Assembly (NCBI GenBank): GCA_029547605.1
Contig: JAKPPB010000106.1
Coordinates: 1 to 64,000 of the forward strand
DNA length: 64,000 nucleotides
Source of the DNA: Methanobacteriota archaeon
Lineage (GTDB): Archaea; Halobacteriota; Methanomicrobia; Methanomicrobiales; Methanospirillaceae
Direction of reading: 5' to 3'
Shown: positions 1-8,717 of the stretch, piece by piece
Layout: every line of letters begins with the position of its first letter
How positions within the stretch are numbered: position 1 is the first letter of the stretch
Notes under the pieces: model-generated
The model's input: only the letters and a program-made list of their open reading frames with translations
Told to the model about the DNA's origin: nothing
Databases searched by the model: none
Position numbers and translations under genes: made by a program

Positions 1-1960
1 TCCACAAGTATACAACGAAATCTGTGAAAAAGACGGTTTGTTTGAATGTACTTTTACTCGGGCTCGTGATTTCTTTGGGCTTTGACAAAAAGATCGATTT
101 ACAGAGGCTCGCTGAATGGTGAATTGGTAAGGGGGCTAATGAATTAAATTTTTGAGAGGATGTGACCTGGTAACGGGCAATATAGGATACCGGATCCCCT
201 GTAATACTCACTGTTTCACCGACGTATTCGACCCCGGGGATCTTATTCAGTCTCTCCACATCATAGACTCGCGGGCCATACTGGTACCGGGCATACTCGT
301 AGTACCAGTCAGGATACCCGATATTACTGATGGTGCGGTTTGTGACATCGTTGAAATTTCCATTCCGGTATGTGACAATTATCCTGCCGGTAAGCGCTTT
401 CCAGTCCTCGAGCGTCTGCATGGCCGCCCCATTGCTGTAGGTGGTCAGATATTCCCGTGCGGATCTGACATCCTGTTGGTAGAGTTCAAGTGCATGAGCC
501 TCGATTTCAGGTTGCTTTGCGATGGCTGCACCCTCGATCCGTTCCTGTTCCGCCTTGATCTCTGGTATGATGTTGCTGTACATCAACCGTGCATAGTTCT
601 GGAGAAGTTCATATGGCCAGAACGCGGTATTCAAGTCGAACTCCCAGTGGGAACCGTGCAGGTAAGGAGCCGGCATATAATAAATTCCCGCATAGAACGG
701 CACGTAGCAGGTCTCGGCCGGTGATGACATGCCAAGCCAGCAAATTCCTCCAATCGGATCGGGCAAGGATGCCCTTCCCTGGCAGATATAGGAGTATCCG
801 CACGGATCTGTCGAGATAGGCCGTGGCCATGCTCCCGGCTTGAGATCTCCCTCCTTGAGAGGATCATGGAGATCGAATGGACCCCATACGCGGTACGGGT
901 CTCCAAACGGCCCGCCAGCAGGAGGCGCAGTCAGGTCGAACTCCGTTCCTTCGTAGTGATCGCGGAAGATGGACAGGGCCGTAGTGATATTCACCGGGAC
1001 ATCCGGCCTGATCGAGAAGGGATATGCCCTGGTGAAGGGGCCATCTACGTAGGGCGAGAGGTGTAAAGACGGTGCGAGCCGGTCATAAATTCTCCAGACT
1101 CTGCCAAGAGAGTAATATGGATGTGAATACTCCCCGGTACCTACCACTTTTGCCCAGTCCAGGGGACCATCGGACGGCTTCCACCACCCCATCTTCTGGG
1201 CATTTACCTTGAGCGTTTTTGAAAAGATCTGGTGAGGATTATCTTCGGAAAGTTCCCTGATACGGAACTCGTTCGCGGCGACAAACACATGGCCCGGTTC
1301 AACCTGCTGTGCAGCCCAGTATCCTCCCGTTCCGTCCGGGGTTCCGCCACACATCTCGATCACCCAGGCGTCAGAGGGGTCTGCAAAGATCAGTGTCTCA
1401 CCAGTGCCATAATAGCCATAGGTGTCGATCAGCTCGCCGATAAGTGTCACGGCCTCTTTTGCGGTTTTACACCGTTCAAGGGCAATATTTGAAAGCTCTG
1501 AACTATAGAAGATCCGCTTGCCCTCTTCTGCCCCCGGGTGAACCTTTGCATAATCCGTGCATTCACCGCTCATCAGCTGGTGCTCGTTGATGATACCGTA
1601 TGAGCCGGTGATATACGCGTAAGTATGGTTTACTTCAGGTATTGCTCCGATAATCACCGTCTGTGTCTCATTGGCAGGAGATTCACCAATGAATTCCCCT
1701 CCGCTGTTGGGATCGTACACGATGGGTCTCATTGCGCCCGCAGGATGGTCCTTTGCGATGATATGTCTGAACGAGACCATGTCTTCCCGTATGTGGTGAT
1801 AAACAAGGCCCGGACCGAATCCATCATTTGAATGTCCCACAAATACTGAACCATCTTCTGACGCTTCAGCGGTAACCACAAACGTGGTACACCCCTCTAC
1901 AGAAGAGATCCCCACCGCCATTATGACGAGGAGAACTATGGAAAACGAGTGACATTTCAT
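1..1960 (-). CDS. Secreted C69-family dipeptidase-like hydrolase, C-terminus beyond window
   Basis: Read on the minus strand from ATG at 1960 (Shine-Dalgarno-like AAGGAA just upstream), the frame stays open to the left edge, about 653 codons. Residues 1-23 form a signal peptide followed by CTTFVVT; in peptidase family C69 (Ntn hydrolases) the first residue after processing is the catalytic Cys, here Cys24. HSNDG at 43-47 and a later stretch with WVIEMCGG and AANEFRI match the family fold. Predicted role: extracytoplasmic dipeptide or amide hydrolysis. The last 45 or so codons before the edge look poorly conserved, so a frameshift there or an unusual tail cannot be excluded. No partner gene is visible downstream. 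Confidence 0.8.
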   Translation of the reverse strand, partial: MKCHSFSIVLLVIMAVGISSVEGCTTFVVTAEASEDGSVFVGHSNDGFGPGLVYHHIREDMVSFRHIIAKDHPAGAMRPIVYDPNSGGEFIGESPANETQTVIIGAIPEVNHTYAYITGSYGIINEHQLMSGECTDYAKVHPGAEEGKRIFYSSELSNIALERCKTAKEAVTLIGELIDTYGYYGTGETLIFADPSDAWVIEMCGGTPDGTGGYWAAQQVEPGHVFVAANEFRIRELSEDNPHQIFSKTLKVNAQKMGWWKPSDGPLDWAKVVGTGEYSHPYYSLGRVWRIYDRLAPSLHLSPYVDGPFTRAYPFSIRPDVPVNITTALSIFRDHYEGTEFDLTAPPAGGPFGDPYRVWGPFDLHDPLKEGDLKPGAWPRPISTDPCGYSYICQGRASLPDPIGGICWLGMSSPAETCYVPFYAGIYYMPAPYLHGSHWEFDLNTAFWPYELLQNYARLMYSNIIPEIKAEQERIEGAAIAKQPEIEAHALELYQQDVRSAREYLTTYSNGAAMQTLEDWKALTGRIIVTYRNGNFNDVTNRTISNIGYPDWYYEYARYQYGPRVYDVERLNKIPGVEYVGETVSITGDPVSYIARYQVTSSQKFNSLAPLPIHHSASLCKSIFLSKPKEITSPSKSTFKQTVFFTDFVVYLW

Positions 1961-2157
1961 GAATTCCTTTTTTCATTCAGGTGTTGTATATATAATAATC
2001 GAAAAACCATTGAAACCATCCCTTTCTCATCTGGCTGGATGAGCAGTAAAAAGAACGTCTGCACGAACGTGACAGCGGAGTTCAAGTTACCATACTCATA
2101 TCAAATCCAAATCAAGTGTGAATCCCGCAGTTGGGGCATTTATTATCAGGAGAGGAA

Positions 2158-2229
2158 AGCCGCCAGGGGGACTTGAACCCCCGACCTGCTGATTACGAAT
2201 CAGCCGCTATACCGCTAAGCCATGGCGGC
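2158..2229 (-). tRNA. tRNA-Thr (anticodon CGT)
   Basis: The minus strand folds as a cloverleaf: a perfect 7-bp acceptor stem GCCGCCA/TGGCGGC, anticodon stem GCTGA/TCAGC, loop TTCGTAA (anticodon CGT, reading ACG), and a T-arm with GGTTCAAGTCC. The discriminator base is T, as often in archaeal tRNA-Thr. CCA is not encoded and no intron is seen. Confidence 0.95.
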
Positions 2230-2340
2230 AGGATATCCCAGTACTTTCAACCTGATAAAATATGAAGATTCGGCATAAGACGTTCTGTTGTCACCAGGTA
2301 CGTGATCTCTGGCTGCCGGTACGCGCCTTATCCAGTCCCG

Positions 2341-2370
2341 GAAAAATACCAAAAAAAGAAGGAAAAATAC
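2341..2370 (-). terminator. T-rich terminator after the DUF3467 gene
   Basis: On the minus strand the stop codon at 2376 is followed by several T runs, including T7 (complement of 2351-2357), as expected for archaeal oligo-T termination. Confidence 0.5.
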
Positions 2371-2375
2371 TTTTT

Positions 2376-2672
2376 TTATGAGTATCCCCTGATCGTGGTG
2401 ACACTGTCGCCCTGCTGCTTCCCCTGGGCGGCCTCCACTTTACCAAACTTCGACTCGTAGTCGGCCATCGTCTTTGAGAAGACCGAGAGGAGTGTCTTTG
2501 CATGCTGTGGAGTGATGCTGACGATAGCTTTTGCCCGGGCCTGGTTGACACCCGGGATCTGGTGCAGGAAGACGAAGGTGAATTCGTCTTCTTTATAGGC
2601 GATCTGGATCATATTGCTGTATACAGGGTCAAGGGTGTTGGGAATATTGACCGCGATCTCGTGCGATGTCAT
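2376..2672 (-). CDS. DUF3467 family small protein
   Basis: 98 residues from ATG at 2672. The sequence (IAVNIPNTLDPVYSNMIQI, then a central F-V-F-L stretch and SITPQHAKTLL) matches the short DUF3467 family found in archaea and bacteria, whose function is not known. The frame stays open upstream to 3008, but that part is antisense to the next gene and lacks family similarity, so the internal Met is preferred. It stands alone, with a T-rich terminator behind it and the Cas4-like gene divergent to it. Confidence 0.75.
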   Translation of the reverse strand: MTSHEIAVNIPNTLDPVYSNMIQIAYKEDEFTFVFLHQIPGVNQARAKAIVSITPQHAKTLLSVFSKTMADYESKFGKVEAAQGKQQGDSVTTIRGYS

Positions 2673-2868
2673 GCAAGTACTGTGGGAATGGATCGGGTTA
2701 ATCCTTTCCGGGCACAGGGTCCTGGCGGGACATTTACCCGGGCCTTTCAAACAGGAACCCGTGTCCACGCGGGTTTCGGCCTCCCTGAACCAGTCTTCCC
2801 TGAATTTATCCGTTTTTTCCCGACGGTTTACATATCCACAGGAAAGAGCACGGTGAGAGTTGGTCCGT

Positions 2869-3564
2869 ATGAATAAGACAGGAGAGGGGTGTGACCGGCC
2901 GATCCCGGTCTCATCCGTTGTGACTGCATCCCTCTGCCCCATGCGCCTCTCCCTTGATTCCGGGTCAGGTGAGTCGCGGTTCGAGAGCCCGAGATATACT
3001 ATCTGCAAGCAGATATCCTCTCACCTTGGCCATCACCTGGATCCCGCGCAGATATGGAAAGAAGTGGTCGCAATCGTCCCCGACATCGACACAGGGTTAT
3101 ATGGATTCCTGGAGTCGTGTATCGCACAGTGCGAGGAAGGGGGCCCGTGGCCTGCATTCTCGGATACGGATGTCTATCTCCGGTCTGAGACACATGGTCT
3201 TGCGGGAAACCTCGACAAGCTCCTCGAGTCTGATCCCTTTATCTCAATAGTCAGGGCCGGCAGGGCACCCACAGCAGGAGTCTACTCCGCCGATAGGCTC
3301 AGGGTGTTTGGGTATATGCTGCTCGTCAGCGAAGTGACAGGAAAAGATGTCTCCGGCGGAATGGTCGAGTACATTCCGTCCGGCGTCGCAAGGCCCTGCC
3401 TCCCCCAGCCGATAGACAAGCGCAGGTTCTTCAAAGCACTCACTGACGCAAGGGCCATCCTGTCAGGGGAAAGCACCCCGAGACCCACCGGTGCTAGGTG
3501 CAGGGCCTGCGAGTCTTACGGCGCGTGCAGCTCTCCGGGCCGCCGCCTCTCCGACATCATTTGA
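2869..3564 (+). CDS. Cas4/RecB-like PD-(D/E)XK protein with degenerate active site, no CRISPR nearby
   Basis: About 231 residues. It has the cysteine layout of Cas4 exonucleases: one N-terminal Cys (CPMRLSL, about residue 23) and a C-terminal CxxC-x5-C cluster (CRACESYGAC), together suited to one Fe-S cluster. The central GNLD resembles the GxxD metal motif, but the usual E-x-K appears as I-x-R (ISIVRAG) and the Q-x3-Y motif as R-x3-Y. It may therefore bind DNA or Fe-S without nuclease activity. The ATG at 2869 is preferred over a TTG at 2860. No cas1, cas2 or array lies in the window. Confidence 0.6.
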   Translation: MNKTGEGCDRPIPVSSVVTASLCPMRLSLDSGSGESRFESPRYTICKQISSHLGHHLDPAQIWKEVVAIVPDIDTGLYGFLESCIAQCEEGGPWPAFSDTDVYLRSETHGLAGNLDKLLESDPFISIVRAGRAPTAGVYSADRLRVFGYMLLVSEVTGKDVSGGMVEYIPSGVARPCLPQPIDKRRFFKALTDARAILSGESTPRPTGARCRACESYGACSSPGRRLSDII

Positions 3565-3606
3565 ATGCAGGAGCGTCCACCGTCCGGCAAAGCCTGACGC
3601 TCTCTC

Positions 3607-4551
3607 TCAACCCTTCCCAAGAAGAGTAAGGGATCGGATATATTCCCCGCGTGCTTCACGGGTCGTCCCTACTACAAGCCAGATCTCGTCTCCATGCCTC
3701 TCGCAGACACCCCTTGCTTCAATTCGCTCTCCTTCGAGCGCCTGCCCGCTGTAAGTATGGGTGAAGGAGAGGACTCGTGAGACATCGGGGTGATCTATCT
3801 CGTAGACCGCGGGATTGTCATGGGAGAGGTGTGCATCAATGACCCGTGCCTCGATTGTGTCCGTCCCAAGCGCCTCCCCCTTTTCAGAGGGGAATGAATG
3901 CAGGGCCTTGTATGACCGGGTATAGAGTAGGTCGAAATATGTCCCTCCTATCTGGCCCCTGTTCCATTTCCTCTTCTCGTGCAGGAGAAACTCCCCGAAA
4001 TCAAGTTCCGGGTTCCGCTTTGCGTAGATCTTCCTCCAGGTCTCCTCGTCGATTGCAGGGAGCTTTCCTTTCAGGGTCGCATACCTCAGCAGTTCCTGGG
4101 CATGGAACCACTGCCGGCCATATACAACCAGGTCGATATCAGAAGCGCGAGTCTCCAGGCCGCAGAGGAATGACCCGGTGCATCCGATCGTCCCCGGGGG
4201 GAGGTTGAACAGCGAGACAAGAGTGTATATCCTGTGATCGCGGGCGGTGATGTGCGAGATCTCAATCTCGGGCTTGTAGACGTTCCGGATATCAGTCACA
4301 GGTACCCGGTGGAGGAGATCGAGGTATTCAGGCTTTTCCTTCCGAATGAGATCATAAGACTCTTCGAAATCAACCTTCCTGAACCGCTCGCCTTCCGTAT
4401 TCAACCGGTCGCCGGCAGGGTCAGGTACATACCGAAGCAGGCAGCCCACCCTGTCGCGGTTATCGTAGGCTGAGACTGCATACAGCCATCCGTCTGTATC
4501 CTCGATAAAATCACGAAGCCTGATGGGCCTTCTCCTCACCGGGATCACCAC
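3607..4551 (-). CDS. Predicted archaeal nucleotidyltransferase (COG1665-like)
   Basis: 314 residues. The central GSFLCGLETRASDIDLVVYG is a nucleotidyltransferase signature (GS-x-n-G-x-n-D-x-D) with an intact Asp pair. The flanks, with an N-terminal RLRDFIEDTDGWLYAV and long C-terminal region, fit the archaeal family of predicted nucleotidyltransferases; the substrate is unknown. Its start overlaps the end of the Sua5-family gene by 7 bases, so the two are probably translated from one mRNA that begins with the ACT-domain gene. Confidence 0.7.
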   Translation of the reverse strand: MVIPVRRRPIRLRDFIEDTDGWLYAVSAYDNRDRVGCLLRYVPDPAGDRLNTEGERFRKVDFEESYDLIRKEKPEYLDLLHRVPVTDIRNVYKPEIEISHITARDHRIYTLVSLFNLPPGTIGCTGSFLCGLETRASDIDLVVYGRQWFHAQELLRYATLKGKLPAIDEETWRKIYAKRNPELDFGEFLLHEKRKWNRGQIGGTYFDLLYTRSYKALHSFPSEKGEALGTDTIEARVIDAHLSHDNPAVYEIDHPDVSRVLSFTHTYSGQALEGERIEARGVCERHGDEIWLVVGTTREARGEYIRSLTLLGKG

Positions 4552-5120
4552 ATTTCGGTTATGTACGCTTCCACATCCTCGGCGAGAGCCCCACGTCGAA
4601 GGATAGCGCCATTTTCGAGGTCAACGACAGTGCTCGGGGTTCCGGGCAGCCGGCCACCATCGATAAGAAGATCGTGCATCACATGGCACTCGTCTGGAGA
4701 GACAGGGTCCCTCGCACCGTGCTGGTTGGCGCTTGTGGCCGTGACGGGCGAGTCGAGGAGCTTGATAAGCCGGAGGGAGACAGGATGTGCAGGCAACCGT
4801 ATACCAATCATCCCTGTCCCTCCCGTGAGAATCTCAGGAAGCGAAGACCTTGCCGGGACGACCACAGTCACCGGCCCTGGAAGAAAGGCCTCCATGAATG
4901 CGAGTGCCCGGCGGTCTATCCTTGCAACCCCAAAGGCCATCTCGAATTCGGAGACTGCGATTGAAATGGGCTGGGAAACCGGGCGTCTCTTTGCCTCATA
5001 TACCTTGAGGATCGCTTCTTCAGAGAGCGCGTCTGCACCGAGCCCATAGATGGTGTCTGTAGGATACACCACGAGCCCATCATGCCGGAGGATTCTGACC
5101 GCCCGCTCGACCATGTCCAT
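4545..5120 (-). CDS. Threonylcarbamoyl-AMP synthase family protein (Sua5/YciO/YrdC)
   Basis: 191 residues from the ATG at 5120, one base after the stop of the preceding gene. The N-terminus (GLVVYPTDTIYGLGADA) and KRRPVSQPISI are the classic YrdC/Sua5 substrate-binding motifs, and PGPVTVVVPA and TSANQHG complete the domain. The family makes threonylcarbamoyl-AMP from Thr, bicarbonate and ATP for the t6A modification of ANN-decoding tRNAs. Only the catalytic domain is present, without the Sua5 C-terminal domain. A longer N-terminal reading overlaps the ACT gene and is rejected. Confidence 0.85.
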   Translation of the reverse strand: MDMVERAVRILRHDGLVVYPTDTIYGLGADALSEEAILKVYEAKRRPVSQPISIAVSEFEMAFGVARIDRRALAFMEAFLPGPVTVVVPARSSLPEILTGGTGMIGIRLPAHPVSLRLIKLLDSPVTATSANQHGARDPVSPDECHVMHDLLIDGGRLPGTPSTVVDLENGAILRRGALAEDVEAYITEMW

Positions 5121-5121
5121 A

Positions 5122-5802
5122 TCAGAATTCCTTGCCTCTGACACGGTTGATGTCGAATACTGCCTTTTGACTGACATGCATGACGGCAAATACCCCGGCC
5201 TGGATGGGATCCGTAACGACCATGTCCGCGTGCTGGGGAACACTCCCTGCCATCTTCAGCGCAATCACCGGGATACCTGCGTCCCTTACCCTGTCGACAG
5301 CCCGGGAGATATCGCCTCCCATCAGTGATCCCGCCAGCACGAGGATCGCGGCCCTCGGCAGCCTCGCAACTGCATCGACGGCCTGGGCGACGGTTTTTTC
5401 ACCCACGAGAGGGATGGTGTCGACAGATATGCGCTCTCCACGGATATTATGCCTGTCAGCCTCGTTTACCGCCCCGAGAGCCACCTGGGCAACCTGTGCG
5501 CCTCCGCCAATGATGATCACCCTCGTCCCGTAAATATGGCTGAACGGTTCGACGGACTTCACCTCTTTGACTGAGGAGATCTCTGCAAGGTGCGAGATCA
5601 TCCCGGCCGTATCGGAGCAGGCGTCATACTCCATGTACAGCTCGGCCATACCTTCCCAGGGACCCGAATCGAATATCTCCTGGTGAATCATCAGGATATT
5701 CGCGTGGTGTCCGGCGACTACAGTAGAGATATCGCGTAGAACGCCCCTTCTGTTCTCCGCGATGATGCGCAGGGCAAAGAGATCCGATTCCTGATCATCC
5801 AT
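5122..5802 (-). CDS. ACT-domain regulatory protein (COG2061/DUF5612)
   Basis: 226 residues. An N-terminal ACT domain (FALRIIAENRRGVLRDIST, residues 9-27) binds small-molecule effectors in this superfamily. The C-terminal half (IIIGGGAQVAQVALGAVNEA and a later ILVLAGSLMGGDIS) matches the archaeal family annotated as a predicted allosteric regulator of homoserine dehydrogenase; that role is inferred, not proven. It leads a three-gene minus-strand run with the Sua5-family and nucleotidyltransferase genes and starts just downstream of tRNA-Gly. Confidence 0.75.
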   Translation of the reverse strand: MDDQESDLFALRIIAENRRGVLRDISTVVAGHHANILMIHQEIFDSGPWEGMAELYMEYDACSDTAGMISHLAEISSVKEVKSVEPFSHIYGTRVIIIGGGAQVAQVALGAVNEADRHNIRGERISVDTIPLVGEKTVAQAVDAVARLPRAAILVLAGSLMGGDISRAVDRVRDAGIPVIALKMAGSVPQHADMVVTDPIQAGVFAVMHVSQKAVFDINRVRGKEF

Positions 5803-5810
5803 GGCGGGTA

Positions 5811-5881
5811 TGCGATAGCCGGGGATCGAACCCGGGTTAGAGGCTTGGGAAGCCCCTGTCCTGCCGCTAGACTACTATCGC
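5811..5881 (-). tRNA. tRNA-Gly (anticodon CCC)
   Basis: The minus strand gives acceptor stem GCGATAG/CTATCGC, anticodon stem GGGGC/GCCTC, loop TTCCCAA (anticodon CCC, reading GGG), T-arm GGGTTCGATCCC and discriminator A. No intron; CCA is not encoded. Confidence 0.93.
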
Positions 5882-5986
5882 ACGAGAAATATGGTAGAAT
5901 ACATTCGCATCAGTCCGACATAAATGTTCTTTTTCGTGGAAATTGGGGCGCACATGGGCGACCTGCGTGGAGGGCGTCCCCGCCGG

Positions 5987-6910
5987 CTAGCGTGGTTCTC
6001 TCCGGTCACGGTTCTCATGCAGTTCTCTTACCACTTCGCGGTGGAGGGCGAGCATCATGTCAGAGAGGATTCCGAACATGAATATCTGGAATCCAACCAC
6101 GATGAGGAGAACGGTGAGGAGGGTCAGGGGGAGGTGTTCAATCTGGCGAAGCCACTCGATGATGACATAGACACCGATGAAGAACCCAGAAGCCATGAAG
6201 ATCAGGCCAATCAGGCCAAAATAAAAAAGGGGGTTGTTCATCCTGGCCAGGCGGTAAATTGTTGCAGTGATTTTGAACCCATCATGAAATGGGTTCAGTT
6301 TGGTTGGAGTCCCCGGCCTCTTCTTGTACTCGATTGGGACAACAGAGATCTTCTGCCCACTGCGGACCGCTTCAGCCGAGATCTCGGTCTCAATCCCAAA
6401 TCCCACTTCTTTCAGGTGCATCTGGTGCAGTGCATCCCTTGTGAACGCACGGTACCCGGAGAGGATGTCTGAAAGGTATGCAGCATGGGCAACCTTGAAG
6501 AGGCGGTTTAAGACCTGGTTTCCGAAATAATTCAACCCTGAAAATGCATCCCGGTTCTGTTCATTGAGCCTGTCGCCGATGACATGGTCATACCCTTCTG
6601 CAAGGGGGGCAAGCATCTTCTCAGCATCAGTGGGGGAGTACGTGCCGTCACCATCGATCATCAGGATGTATGGCTGTTCTATAAGAGGAAATGCCTCGAT
6701 CAGTGCATTCCCCTTGCCCTTCCCTGACTGGACCTCTACTCTTGCTCCTTCCTGGGCTGCGATCGTGCGGGTGTCGTCAGTGCTGTTCCCGTCAATAATA
6801 AAAATTTTGGAATAGCCAAGCCTCCTGAACTCGCGGATCAGGGCACCTATGGTCGGACTCTCGTTGAGAGTAGGGATCAGGACGCAGACCTGGTCCTTGT
6901 CGATGGGCAT
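5987..6910 (-). CDS. Family 2 glycosyltransferase, AglJ/dolichyl-phosphate hexose synthase-like
   Basis: 307 residues from ATG at 6910. The GT2 fold is clear: VLIPTLNESPTIGALI near the N-terminus, IDGNSTDDT, the DxD-type metal site in MIDGDGTYSPTD, then IGDRL and NYFGNQVLN, typical of enzymes charging a dolichyl phosphate carrier. Two C-terminal membrane segments (about 240-265 and 272-297) anchor it. Likely role: first sugar transfer for protein N-glycosylation or another lipid-linked glycan. It is divergent from the DUF99 gene with a shared TATA-rich promoter. A longer N-terminal reading enters that gene and is rejected. Confidence 0.82.
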   Translation of the reverse strand: MPIDKDQVCVLIPTLNESPTIGALIREFRRLGYSKIFIIDGNSTDDTRTIAAQEGARVEVQSGKGKGNALIEAFPLIEQPYILMIDGDGTYSPTDAEKMLAPLAEGYDHVIGDRLNEQNRDAFSGLNYFGNQVLNRLFKVAHAAYLSDILSGYRAFTRDALHQMHLKEVGFGIETEISAEAVRSGQKISVVPIEYKKRPGTPTKLNPFHDGFKITATIYRLARMNNPLFYFGLIGLIFMASGFFIGVYVIIEWLRQIEHLPLTLLTVLLIVVGFQIFMFGILSDMMLALHREVVRELHENRDRREPR

Positions 6911-6911
6911 C

Positions 6912-6926
6912 GAGCTATATTTAAAA
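6912..6926. promoter_or_regulatory. Shared TATA-type promoter between glycosyltransferase and DUF99 genes
   Basis: The short 38-base gap between divergent starts holds the AT-rich core CTATATTTAAAAAT, which reads as a TATA box in both directions. It lies about 25 bases from the DUF99 start, implying leaderless or nearly leaderless transcripts. Confidence 0.5.
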
Positions 6927-6948
6927 ATCCACGGACATAAGTGCTTCC

Positions 6949-7506
6949 ATGCACATCGCCAAAAAAGGCCTGCGGGTGCTTGGAATCGCGGAGAGTTTCT
7001 CTTCGCGGGAATACTCGATACTCGCGGGAGTGGTGATGAGAAAGGACCTTCGAATCGATGGAGTGGCACTGTCGCGTATTACTGTGGGTGGCAACGACGC
7101 GACAGGAGGGGTGCTGGCCATATACCACTCGCTTCGTCGAAGAGATATCAATGTGATCATGGTGAGCGGGTGCGTCATTGCATGGTTCAACATTCTTGAC
7201 CCTGCCACCTTATTCCGGGAGACCGGAGTCCCGGTTATCGTTGTCACGTACGAGGATTCTGAAGGACTGGCGCCTGACATTTGCCGCCATTTCCCTGGCG
7301 ACTCGATGCGGCTCGCGTGTTACGAATCGCTCGGTGAACGGATCCCATGTACACTCCCCACTGGCTATACCGTGTATATCCGTCCTTTCGGCCTCAATCA
7401 TGAAGATTCCTTCCGTCTCTGCCGGGACTTTGCGAGGGACGGAAAGATCCCCGAACCCCTCCGCGTTGCACGCCTCGTGGCGAGATCGGTATTGCGGATT
7501 TCATGA
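6949..7506 (+). CDS. DUF99 (UPF0215) family protein
   Basis: 185 residues. The N-terminal KKGLRVLGIAESF and the following SILAGVVMRKDLRIDGVA with ITVGGNDAT are hallmark stretches of the archaeal DUF99 family, which has a nuclease-like fold related to endonuclease V but no established activity. Length matches the family. It is single, with the META lipoprotein gene converging from the right. Confidence 0.85.
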   Translation: MHIAKKGLRVLGIAESFSSREYSILAGVVMRKDLRIDGVALSRITVGGNDATGGVLAIYHSLRRRDINVIMVSGCVIAWFNILDPATLFRETGVPVIVVTYEDSEGLAPDICRHFPGDSMRLACYESLGERIPCTLPTGYTVYIRPFGLNHEDSFRLCRDFARDGKIPEPLRVARLVARSVLRIS

Positions 7507-7572
7507 ACTGGGTTCTGGAAAAGAGAGGAATTCTGTCTGTTTTTAACAATATTGTCTGGCCCCTTAAAAAAA

Positions 7573-8112
7573 TCAAAGTCCTCTTGGCACAGCGGTGGGA
7601 CCGTAGGCTGTCCTCTGGAAGACAAGGGCACTGCCGGCATTGTCGGTCAGGGTGAGGGTATCGCCTGTGATGGAGTAACTCGCGGCATTCTGGAGGTGGT
7701 TGAGATATCTCGCCTCGATGTCGCTTGTCTCGGTGCAATACATCAGGGTCGCGACCACAGGGCCCACCCCGATACCCAACCCGCCTTGGAGGACTTCTCC
7801 TGTCAGGGTATATTGGCCGCTGTAGTGGTTGCACCCGGCGAATCCTGATACCACTCCCTGTCCGGTAAAGGTTGCATCCATTTGAGGACTGATGGTCTGG
7901 ACAGGTGAAGAACCCCCTGGTCCGGTCATCGCTTTCAGGTACCACGTCCCAAGCAGGGCCCCATCTGTACGTGGAGTCGGCGTGGGAAATGGTGTCACCA
8001 CTTGTTCCGTGGAAGGCGGCGGGGTTGCCCGCGGAGATGACATCTCGGTGCAGCCCGCAGCGACAATGGCAAGGAGAATGCAGGCGATCATCCAGTGCAA
8101 AATGAGTTTCAT
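7573..8112 (-). CDS. META-domain lipoprotein (HslJ-like)
   Basis: 179 residues. The N-terminal hydrophobic stretch ends in a lipobox-like AAGC (Cys20), so the mature protein is probably lipid-anchored outside the membrane. After a Pro/Thr-rich linker the META domain begins at GTWYLKAMTG and continues with FAGCNHYSGQY and a paired MYCTE Cys; the closing TLTLTDNAGSALVFQR is characteristic. Function in archaea is unknown; bacterial HslJ is linked to envelope stress. It is followed by a T-rich stretch at 7545-7568. Confidence 0.75.
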   Translation of the reverse strand: MKLILHWMIACILLAIVAAGCTEMSSPRATPPPSTEQVVTPFPTPTPRTDGALLGTWYLKAMTGPGGSSPVQTISPQMDATFTGQGVVSGFAGCNHYSGQYTLTGEVLQGGLGIGVGPVVATLMYCTETSDIEARYLNHLQNAASYSITGDTLTLTDNAGSALVFQRTAYGPTAVPRGL

Positions 8113-8201
8113 ACGTTCGATTGCGTGCTCTTTGATAAAAGAGGTATCGTGGGCAAAGATGAGCAGGTCGCCAGATGATCCAGTCTGCGCAGCGTGGGAG
8201 A

Positions 8202-8717
8202 TTACGCGGTGATGCTGTGTCGGGATACCAGTGTTGACTTCGGTTTCTGGTAGACCTCGACTGTTATCCGGTCGCCGGGGTGAAATGTCCCATCCGCGAA
8301 ATCAATCGCGATCTTCTCGGACGGGTTCCACCACTCGCCCGAGCACCCTAATCCGCTCATGGTCTGGACGCCAAAATGGTGAGTTGAAATGAAGCGGTGT
8401 CCGTTGAGCGTCTCGATCACGCAGGGAATCTTCTCCTGGTTTCGGAAAAATACCGGGTACAAATCGTCATTCTTGTAGCTGACGGTCCCGTTATGACAGA
8501 GGGTGACCCGGGAGTCATAGTTCATGGCGCCCCCGTCGCTCACATGCCTCACGCTTTTTATCTCGAGAAACGAGGGGGTCGGCGAGAAAATTGACATGTT
8601 GAAGGAAGGGAAAACGATGGAGAGGAGGAGGAGCGCTGCGAGAAGTATGGTTATCGCTACCATCAGGATGGTGGCCATGGGATGTGACATGGCTTGATGG
8701 CGGTCGATTGCGGTCAA
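8202..8717 (-). CDS. Type IV pilin-like (archaeal pilin N-terminal domain) protein
   Basis: 171 residues. Residues 10-33 (QAMSHPMATILMVAITILLA) resemble the archaeal pilin/archaellin N-terminal signature, where a short basic leader precedes a hydrophobic alpha helix and is cut by a PibD/EppA-type peptidase. The remainder is a small beta-rich ectodomain (SRVTLCHNGT, then IAIDFADGTFHPGDRITVEV). Likely a surface pilin-like protein. No pilus assembly ATPase is nearby. The start could also be the internal Met at 8690. Confidence 0.7.
   Translation of the reverse strand: MTAIDRHQAMSHPMATILMVAITILLAALLLLSIVFPSFNMSIFSPTPSFLEIKSVRHVSDGGAMNYDSRVTLCHNGTVSYKNDDLYPVFFRNQEKIPCVIETLNGHRFISTHHFGVQTMSGLGCSGEWWNPSEKIAIDFADGTFHPGDRITVEVYQKPKSTLVSRHSITA

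Noticed and set aside
2376..3008. 210-codon reading of the DUF3467 gene
   Set aside because: The extra N-terminal 112 codons are antisense to the Cas4-like gene and lack similarity; the internal Met at 2672 fits the family length.
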